From: Phytopythium helicoides
Lineage: Eukaryota; Oomycota; Peronosporomycetes; Pythiales; Pythiaceae
DNA: 64,000 nt
Assembly (NCBI GenBank): GCA_024867545.1
Contig: JANFNE010000006.1
Coordinates: 868,001 to 932,000, forward strand
Direction of reading: 5' to 3'
In this document: one piece after another, positions 56,711 through 64,000 of the stretch
Layout of the letters: each line of letters starts with the position of its first letter
How positions within the stretch are numbered: the first letter of the stretch is position 1
Program-made: the position numbers and the translations under genes
Notes under the pieces: model-generated
Seen by the model: the letters and a program-made list of their open reading frames with translations, nothing else
Told to the model about the DNA's origin: nothing
The model's database searches: none

Positions 56711-57576
56711 ATGGAGAGCTCTCAGGGTCGACTGGGATCCACGACCACGTTTGGGCTGCGGGTGATTGCCGTTGCGGGACTTGCGCTGCTGAATTGCGCT
56801 CTACTGCTTGGTAGGTCCGCAAGTTTGTTGCGATGGGAATGGAGAATAATGAAGTGTGTAACTCGTGGCAGGCTACGACCAGCTCCTGCCTCGGCCGTTT
56901 GGTACCATGGAGCTCATTCGACACGGAGCAACTGACCGCATCGCCTTCCAACGTGCGTGCCAGCACTTCATCTTCTGCATTTAGATGTTTTGGTGTTCGA
57001 GCTGGTTGCTCATAAAGGAACGTTGTCCACGCAGGTCGCCTCTATCGTGGTGTTCAGCCAAGCCCCGTACCATGCCCGCGAGGGATGTACCGCCCACCTG
57101 GAGCAGGAATCACATTGGGCGAGTGCGAGTTCTGTCCTCGTGGACTTTACGGAGATAGCCCAGGACTTGAGTCTAGCGACTGCACAGCCAAGTGCCCTAA
57201 AGGAACATACAACGACCGAGTTGGCGCCAAGTCGATCCTCGACTGCAAGCCGTGCCCGGCCGGAGTTTTCGGGTCGTCCACGGGACTTACTACGAGCGAG
57301 TGCTCTGGTCCGTGTCCGGACGGCAAATACTCCATGACGGAGGGACTTCAAAGTGCGAGCGAGTGCCTAGATTGCCCTGCGTACTACCGAGGGCCACAGG
57401 GGTTCCGCGGCAACAATGTGCTTGGTGTGAATGGGGGCGGGTATCCGTGTGACCGTTATCTATCAGGCAAGTCTGTCTTGAACGGGCGAGAGAAGATGGT
57501 GATCGACACCATCAACGCGTACCTCTCCGCCGAACGCACGGCCCAAATAAATATCATCGACAACAAAATTCCGTGA
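56711..57576 (+). CDS. Cysteine-rich membrane-anchored protein, copy B
   Basis: Three exons (56711-56810, 56872-56952, 57035-57576) give 240 aa, with the same intron positions and phases as copy A. The signal anchor is FGLRVIAVAGLALLNCALLL. The cysteine modules read CPRGLYGDSPGLESSDC, CPKGTYNDRVGAKSILDC and CPAGVFGSSTGLTTSEC. The C-terminal part is DTINAYLSAERTAQ. It is probably a type II membrane or secreted protein of unknown role. Exon 3 shares long identical blocks with copy A, interrupted by short diverged patches. Exons 1 and 2 are only recognisably similar at protein level. An ATG at 57085 inside exon 3 is in frame but would drop the anchor. Confidence 0.82.
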
Positions 57577-57733
57577 ACCGGACGCAACAAGGTGAGAGAG
57601 AGAGCGCAAGTAGTGATAACGACTGCTATATTCAGCTGGTACCACACAATCGATCGTCGTCGACGCTCGAGTCGATAGTCACGGTGTTGTGTGTGAAGCC
57701 GTAAGATCGCTGAATAACAAAGTGAGATCTGCC

Positions 57734-60654
57734 TCACTCCGTGCTCTTGAAGAACTGTTTGCATAGAAAACTTGAGTATGAGTGTTTCGAATGCAAATCC
57801 ATGCAACGAACGCTCACATACCTCGTCACTAGCGTACGCGATTTCGAGGCCATGTAGTGTGCCAGCAAACAGCCTCTCGCGTAGCTTCGCGTTCCCCTTG
57901 AGTCCAAAGATGACCAGTCGAGCTTGCGAGCGGTAGTCACCATTGCTCTCCTTGTATCGGTCGAACACAAGACCCTATCACATACGTATTGTCAGTACTG
58001 GTGAGTGAGCTACAAATGCTGTTGTCCACCTACCTCAATCTCCTTCGAGAGCTTCTCGTATGCTGGTCCATTGGCCTTCAGAACTCCTCCGAGCATTTCG
58101 ATAAACACTTCGCGATTTTTGTCCAGATTCGTCTCACCTTTGAACACATCGTCATTCTCCTTGACCGGTACTACAGAACCATTTGACTCAGAATTCGTCG
58201 ACTCGGTCGCCGAAGACGCAGACTCCTGCGGAGCGTTATCCGGCGCGCTTTCCTCTTTCTTAGCATCAGCAGTAGCGCCATCCTTCTTATCATCTTGTGC
58301 CTTGGTATCCACCGGCTTTACTTCGGTAGTTGCAGGGGACTCATCTCTCTTAAGGCCCTTCTCCGCCTTCGTGCTCTCCGGTTCGCTTTTGCCTCCTTCA
58401 GCCTTCGAAGCGTCTGGGCTGGATCCCTCGGTTGCACCCTCAACCTTCTGCTTCTTGACTTTCTGCTTGGATCCAGCATCACTGTCAGAAGCGTGTTTCT
58501 TTCCAGTCTTGGTGGGAGCTGAGGAGGAGGAAGTCGTGGTAGTATCATCCACGAGGATTTCAATCATATGTCTGCGTAAGGCGCTCGCAGTCGTGCTCAC
58601 AGTAGGATTTGAGCTCTTTCGAAGTCGCGCGATGATAGCTGCCGTACCAGAGCGCTCCACGTCCGATCGGTACATGACCTTCTCCTTCAGCAGCTTGTTG
58701 AGCATGAAAACCAACTCGTCATTGTTCTTTGACGACTCTTGCGCGTACAGCCGCGCCATTTCTTTCGCAAACGTAGAGAGATCGCCGACCTTGTACTCCA
58801 CCTTGTCCTTGGAGCGCTTGATCTTATCCCCACGGCCACGCTTTGCAGCCTCCTCGGTCGCTTCACGAATATCAGCTGACTTGACTGACTTGTGAGGCAC
58901 CACCAGCTCAATTTCCTTCTTTCGCTTTGTGTCAATGTCCGTCTTGGACGCCGCGCCAGCCTTGCTGGTTGTCTTCGCCGGTGTTTTCGCAGCTTTCTTG
59001 GCGGCGGTATCAACCGTGCCGCTGATCTTCTTGCGCGAGGGGGTCTTTCGTACTGCAACCTTGGCTTTGATTTCCTCTTTGCTCAACGTTGAAGTCTCTC
59101 CAGCATCTTCACCATCCTCTTCAGCCGTAGTTTCGGGTGTCACCTGCTCCACAGCGGCTCGCGGCTTGCGTCCCCTCTTGGCTCCAGTTTTTGAAGGAGC
59201 TTTTCCGCCACGCTTCTTCGGCTCAGCAGGGGTCTCCGGCTCCGTCTCCGAATCCTCTTCGTCGTCGTCGTCGTCGTCGTCGTCCTTATCTGGCTACATG
59301 GAGAGTTAGCTTAACCAAGTATTTCATACGAACGAAAGTTGGGTGTCGTCGTACTTTGAGGAGCCCGTCCACACGCTCATCAACTGGAAGCAGCAATTCC
59401 TCCTGTTGTCCAAAAACGACATGGTGTTAGTAATACTTCCGCAAAAGTTATCGCCCATGAAGAAGTGACGCACATCAGCCAATTTGATCGCTGACATTAG
59501 CTTTTCTCGGCGCTTTGGTGCCTTTGCATCCTTTTCAGGAAAGCCCTCTCTGTAGTTGTTAGTGGTGTCACCCCATGCTGCAACGTTCTTGTGCAGCACG
59601 GCGGCACTGGCATAATACGCATTGTGCAAGTTAGAGTGCGTCAGGAACACGTATACTGACAATGATCAGGAGCACGTACAAGTTGTTTGTCGTGTAAAAG
59701 AACAGGAAGTACTTGTTTTCCAAGTCCTTCATGGCGGTCTGCTGCAGCTTGGCTGGCAGAAGTCGCGGATCCGTAATGAGCGATGGCCAGTACGGGTATC
59801 CACCCATTTTTGCCCACACAATCTCGCCGAACCTAGACACGATTGGTCATCAGTACAACATCCACGCTTTGATAGCACCGAGATGACGTCTACGCACTTG
59901 GCCTTGATCTCGCTCGGTAGGGCGTCTACACGCCGCTCAACCTCCTTCTGCTCTTCGTCTTCCGAGTCCGAGCTCTCCTCGACCTTGACGGCTGCGCACA
60001 AGCACGACGAGAGTTAACATCACTGTGGTTCCAACCCAACCTCACGCCACCACGGCAGAGCCACTCACGCGTCTTCTTCTTCCGTCCTGGCGTTTTCTTC
60101 GGCCCGGGCGTCGCGGCCGCAGTCTTGGCGCGCTTCCGCGGCTTCTTCTCGTTGTCCGATTCAGTCTCCTCTCCGTCATCCACCGGCTTGCTTGCCTTCC
60201 GCCCAGCTCCAGGACCCCGCTTTTTCCCCGTGGGCGTCGTACTGCCAGGCCCGCGCCGCCTCGGCGTCTTGGGTTCGTCCTTGTCTCCACCAGCCTCGTT
60301 CTCGTCCTTCTCGCCCTTGGCGGCGTCCGAGGGCGTATCTTCCGCCTTGGCGGCCTCCTTCTCGCCGTCCTTGGCGTCAGCCGCAGCCTCCGCCTCCTTC
60401 ACGCTCTCTTCCTTCGCTCCTTCCGTAGCTCCAGCCTCGGCGGCCTGCGGATCCGCGGCCTCTCCTGCGTCTCCGGCCGCCTCGTCGGCCGCCGCCTCGC
60501 TCTTCGCGGCCTCCGCAGCCTCCGTGGGTGCCGCAGGCTGAGCCGGGGCCTCCTGCGCGGCGCTGACGGGCTCCACTGGCGCCTCAGCCTTTGCAGCAGC
60601 CGCGACTGGCGCGTCCGGCGCGGCTGGAGCCTCCTCTTCCTTGGCGCCGGGCAT
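57734..60654 (-). CDS. PWWP-domain protein with TFIIS N-like and central domains
   Basis: Eight exons (60069-60654, 59898-59991, 59680-59832, 59474-59606, 59355-59402, 58034-59293, 57822-57974, 57734-57754) join in frame for 815 aa. The N-terminal 230 residues are Ala/Glu-rich, then basic (TPGPKKTPGRKKKT). A PWWP domain follows (FGEIVWAKMGGYPYWPSL), which reads methylated histone tails such as H3K36me. Next come a poly-Asp stretch, a helical TFIIS N/LEDGF-like domain (FMLNKLLKEKVMYRSDVERS) and a TFIIS central domain (NREVFIEMLGGVLKANGPAY, then GNAKLRERLFAGTL). The TFIIS zinc ribbon is absent. The architecture suggests a nuclear elongation or chromatin factor on transcribed genes. The final exon is only 21 nt (FFKSTE, stop) and is the least certain junction. 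Several introns have CTAAC branch sites. Confidence 0.85.
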
Positions 60655-61163
60655 CACGGCGTTCCTTTGGGGCGGTCGATACAAAGCGCAAGTGAAGCTC
60701 AAGCCGAGGCGCGAAAGGACCCCAATGGGTCGGTGGCGGGTCACGCGGGTCCCTCTCAAAACCGATCCATATATTTTTCGTTTATTTTGGCCCATGGGTT
60801 GACAAGCGAGTCCTTAGCTCGGCCCATCAACCCGCTTCGGCGGTCCTAAATAAATAGTGCACTTACCGGGACATGCTCGCCTTCCTGTGGTCATGAAGAC
60901 GACAAAGATGAAGACAAACAAACAGCGAGCTTTTTCATCAGGCAAACGAGCAGGGCAGTGTATTCCGAGCCGCAGTCGCCGGCGATTCCGGTCGCATTAA
61001 CCAGGTGCCATCGCTTAACACCGTCGTCTATTCCATGCGTCCCACGCCGGCAGCAGCCCCGAGCACACGCGGGTCGCCCCGCTGCGCGCCTTCATCAGGA
61101 ATCCCTTTGGCAAGACAGTCCTTGCAACCTCGCGAGAGGATGAGAGCCGTGGAGAGAGAGAGC
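60655..61163. other. Intergenic, PWWP gene promoter and RPSA 3' flank
   Basis: About 510 bases with no supported gene. The first part should be the PWWP-TFIIS promoter; an AT-rich AAAAATATATGG on the minus strand lies about 110 nt before its ATG. The rest is downstream of RPSA. Confidence 0.5.
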
Positions 61164-62009
61164 TTAGTCCCAGCTGGTGGCGCCCGTGGCGGCCGGGGCG
61201 TCCCAGTTGCCAGCGGCAGGGGCGGGGGCGGCGGCCTCACCCGACCACTCCGTGTTGGTCGTCGAGGTCCACTCCGAGGGAGCGGCGGCGGCCGGCGCGA
61301 AGAGCGTGGGCTCAGCAGCGGCCTCCGTCGACTCACCCCAGCCAGCGCGGGCCTGGGCCTCGTCAGCGGCACCAGCCTGGGCCTCCTCGGCCTTCTTGAG
61401 CTCCTCCGGGTCGCGGTACAGGAAGAGGTCGACGGCGACGTCCCACGGCAGAGCGCGCGAGATGGTGCCACGCAGGCGGAGCACCTCACGGGCGAGCAGC
61501 CAGTAGAGCAGGCCGATCGAGAGCTTGCCCTTGTTGTTGGCCGGGATGGCAACGTCGACGTACTCGAGCGGCGAGTCCGAGTCGCAGAAGGCGATCACGG
61601 GCACGTTGACGAAGGCCGACTCGCGCACGGCCTGCGCGTCGGTGCGCGGGTCCGTGATGATGAGCAGGCGCGGCTCGCGGAACTGCTTGGTGATCTGGTT
61701 CGTGAACGTACCAGGCGTGAAGCGGCCGGCGATCGAGCCCGTGCCCGTGTACTGGGCGAACTTGAGCACGGCACGCTGGCCGTACGGGCGCGCGCTGATG
61801 GCGATCACGTCGGCCGGGTTCTCGATGGCGACGATCACACGGGCGGCGAGCATGAGCTTCTCCCACGTCTTGCCCACGTTGATGATGTGGATACCGTCGT
61901 TGCGGCGGCGCCAGATGTAGTCCGCCATCTTGGCCTCGGCATTGCGCGTGCCGATGTGGACCTGGGCGGCCAGCATCATCTTGATGTCCTCCTCACGCTG
62001 GGTAGCCAT
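61164..62009 (-). CDS. RPSA: 40S ribosomal protein SA (uS2 family, p40)
   Basis: This is a structural protein of the small cytosolic ribosomal subunit. It is a single exon of 281 aa, full length. The uS2 core is clear: [73 protein letters not shown] and [20 protein letters not shown]. The C-terminal tail is acidic and Ala-rich with the eukaryotic (E/S)W motifs ([14 protein letters not shown]) and ends ATSWD. The start is the ATG at 62009. The gene shares a 331-bp divergent promoter with the USP48-like gene. Its codon bias, like that of GAPDH, fits high expression. Confidence 0.97.
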   Translation of the reverse strand: MATQREEDIKMMLAAQVHIGTRNAEAKMADYIWRRRNDGIHIINVGKTWEKLMLAARVIVAIENPADVIAISARPYGQRAVLKFAQYTGTGSIAGRFTPGTFTNQITKQFREPRLLIITDPRTDAQAVRESAFVNVPVIAFCDSDSPLEYVDVAIPANNKGKLSIGLLYWLLAREVLRLRGTISRALPWDVAVDLFLYRDPEELKKAEEAQAGAADEAQARAGWGESTEAAAEPTLFAPAAAAPSEWTSTTNTEWSGEAAAPAPAAGNWDAPAATGATSWD

Positions 62010-62119
62010 GGCTGCTGTTCCTGTTCTTCTTCCAAAGAGCGATGAAATGTGGCGCCACCATCGGCCGCGGCGGCATCACGATGGCGGCGGCATCACCACC
62101 AACCACGAGGGACGATCAA

Positions 62120-62165
62120 CCATTGGTTAAAAAGGAGTATATCTACGGTTAATATAACCAATTGG
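62120..62165. promoter_or_regulatory. Inverted CCAAT pair in the RPSA/USP48 divergent promoter
   Basis: CCATTGGTTA at 62120-62129 and TAACCAATTGG at 62155-62165 form an inverted repeat with a 25-nt AT-rich centre containing GTATATC. Both arms carry a CCAAT core, in opposite directions. Further GCCAATCC copies lie at about 62234 and 62277. Confidence 0.5.
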
Positions 62166-62267
62166 AGGCACTTGTCGGCTCCCAGACGCATGACGATTCG
62201 CTGAAACTGCTCGACTTCAAGATGCGCGTTTCAGCCAATCCAAGTCTCCCAATCTTCGACCGCCGCC

Positions 62268-62284
62268 CTCATTTCGGCCAATCC
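62268..62284 (+). promoter_or_regulatory. Probable initiator of the USP48-like gene
   Basis: CTCATTTCGGCCAATCC resembles the oomycete initiator plus flanking part and lies about 57-73 nt before the ATG at 62341. Confidence 0.45.
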
Positions 62285-62340
62285 GCGTCGCTCACCGTCC
62301 GAAGGGCAACCTCCGACTCAGTCCGAGAAAGTGCGGGAGG

Positions 62341-64000
62341 ATGGCCAAGCCTAAGAGGAAGCGCGAGGACGGCGCGGCGGGCGAGTCGGCTGCCGCGGCG
62401 GCCCGCGAGCGCCGGATGGAGGACCCGTACGCGCTGCAGACGCGCGCGTGTCGGCCCGCGGACCACCAGCGCAAGAAGAGCAAGGGCGGCGTCTCGCAAG
62501 TGCGCAACTGTGCCGACAACCCCAACTGCCTCTATGGGCTCGGCGAGCGCCAGAAGGTGCGAGTTTGCGGCGCTGGCGAGGGTCTTGGCGTGGATGCTGA
62601 TGCTGTTTGGGCGAGCAGGGTATCTGGAACAGCAAGAAGATGATCCAGCGCGTGTTTGGAGACGATCCACGCGAGCGCCGGCGCGCGACAGCTCAAGGAG
62701 AAGCGCAGACGTTGGTGCCCTGCGGGCTGAGGAACCTCGGCGCCACGTGCTACCTCAACAGCATGCTGCAGTGTCTGTTTGGGAATCAGCCCTTTCGCCG
62801 CGCAGTGTATGAGTGGGAGCCCAAGGAGAAGGACGTGAACGAGCAGCAGGTGCTGCAGATGCGCGCGCTGCAGAAGCTGTTTGCACAGATGCAGCTCGGT
62901 AACCAGAATCTGTACGACCCGACCGAGTTTGCTTCAACGCTGGCACTGAACAATGTCGTTCAACAAGACGCGCAGGTGTGTGGCGTGATATGATTCGCCA
63001 CGGAGGCGTCGAGATACAAATCTGACTCGATGTGCAACAGGAATTCAACAAACTACTGCTCACCCACCTGCGAACAATCTTTTCACAATCTTGCATTAGC
63101 GAGCACTGGGATCTAGTCGACCGCGTGTTTCAGGGACACATGAGTTACGTGACCAAATGCCTGCGCTGCAAGACAAGGTCACTCAGACCTTCGACATACT
63201 ACGAAATCGTAAGGCATTGCCGTTGCTGCAATAGACGCATCGGGGTGATATTGCTAACCAAACAATCACTTGCCTAGTCTCTCAACATCAAGGGACACAA
63301 GACGCTTAGTGATTCGATTGCATCGTACCTTTCTCCCGAGATTCTTGATGGCGACAACAAGTACTACTGCGACAACTGCAAATCAAAAGAATGCGCAGAA
63401 CGATACATGGAGCTGGATCCGAAAAAGCTGCCGGATACCATCACGTTCCAGCTTATGCGCTTTGTGTATGATGCAGCTGCTGGGCGAAAGAAAAAGCTGA
63501 TGGTGAGCTTGCTCAGCTATATCTTAATTTGCTCAAACCACTAACACCATTTCGATTCTTCATGTAGGATGTAATTGAAGTTGCTGAAACACTCAACATG
63601 ACGGATTTGCTTCGACAAAGTGGTAGTACCGAGGCATTTGAAGAAACAAACGACGTTATTTATCGGTTGTCGGGATACTTGAATCACCGAGGAAAAAGTG
63701 CTCATGTTGGGCATTATACTGCATCAGTGGCTTATCCAGCTGCAAACGCGTCGGATTCATCATCTGTCGTCTGGTATGAGTTTGATGATGCTTTGGTGAA
63801 CGCTGCTGCTACTGCTACTTCTCCAAACGCGAGTGAGCATCAGGGTAAGAAGCTTCGTTCGCGCGACATTTATATGCTTCTCTACGTCCGAGAACCGAGT
63901 TCAAGCGCAAACACGGGCACCCAAGACGCGATTCAGCCATCGATGTCATGCCGGGAGTCCATAGATACGGAGAACACGATTTTTGAAGCTGATGTGCAAG
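62341..64000 (+). CDS. USP48/UBP26-type ubiquitin carboxyl-terminal hydrolase (3' partial)
   Basis: This is a cysteine protease that removes ubiquitin; the USP48/UBP26 branch is nuclear in animals and plants. Exons 62341-62556, 62619-62975, 63041-63208, 63278-63502 and 63568->64000 join in phase 0. The N-terminus is basic, followed by NCADNPNCLYGLGERQK. The Cys box is GLRNLGATCYLNSMLQ. The zinc-finger-like pair is CLRCKTRS and YYCDNCKSKEC. The His box is KSAHVGHYTASVAYP, then VVWYEFDDALV and RDIYMLLYVRE. The catalytic domain is therefore complete within the window. The C-terminal region, which carries DUSP and ubiquitin-like domains in the family, lies beyond the right edge. A GGTAAGAAG near 63845 looks like a donor, but the frame through it reads the expected conserved end. 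Confidence 0.92.

Noticed and set aside
57085..57576. Start of cysteine-rich copy B at the ATG 57085
   Set aside because: Two upstream exons conserved with copy A supply a signal anchor and join in phase, so 57085 is internal.
60718..60740. GACCC/GGGTC inverted motif upstream of the PWWP gene
   Set aside because: Arms are only five bases in GC-rich sequence; this is expected by chance.

Overview
This is a eukaryotic nuclear window, most likely from an oomycete (water mould, stramenopile) of the Phytophthora/Pythium type; I cannot name the species. Three things point there. Genes are tightly packed and mostly have introns of about 50-90 bp with CTAAC-like branch points just upstream of the AG. 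Both GAPDH genes carry GCTCATTTCCAGTTTC about 90 nt before the ATG, which fits the oomycete initiator plus flanking promoter element. The proteome mixes SRP19, twinfilin, Fused kinase, FYVE-ankyrin and PWWP proteins with giant secreted FN3-type proteins. I saw no transposon, rRNA, tRNA or CRISPR array.

Layout, left to right. Sec16, the ER-exit-site scaffold (+, 5' end cut by the window). A MYB-repeat transcription factor (+). A 99-aa single-pass membrane protein (+). A RAD7-like leucine-rich-repeat protein (-). Two virtually identical GAPDH genes head to head (- at 13775-14794, + at 17510-18529). An ankyrin-FYVE protein (-). A ten-exon LRR/coiled-coil protein (-). A cysteine-rich membrane-anchored protein, copy A (-). 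A Fused/STK36-like kinase (-). A 22.3-kb intronless gene for a secreted protein of about 7,447 residues (+). SRP19 (+). Twinfilin (-). Cysteine-rich copy B (+). A PWWP/TFIIS-domain chromatin protein (-). Ribosomal protein SA (-). The first part of a USP48-type deubiquitinase (+, cut by the right edge).

Most genes are unrelated housekeeping functions: secretion (Sec16, SRP19), glycolysis (GAPDH), actin (twinfilin), translation (RPSA), chromatin and transcription (MYB, PWWP-TFIIS), repair (RAD7-like) and ubiquitin (USP48). Two duplicated pairs stand out. The GAPDH pair differs at only two nucleotides in 1,020. The cysteine-rich pair lies 31 kb apart in opposite orientation and has a mosaic of identical and diverged blocks. 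Both look like gene conversion. The strongest candidate for something undescribed is the giant secreted protein. It is built from about 35 copies of a roughly 100-residue module I cannot assign to a known family, about 15 FN3-like domains, and two tandem arrays of a 13-residue (N/D)E(I/V)Q repeat.
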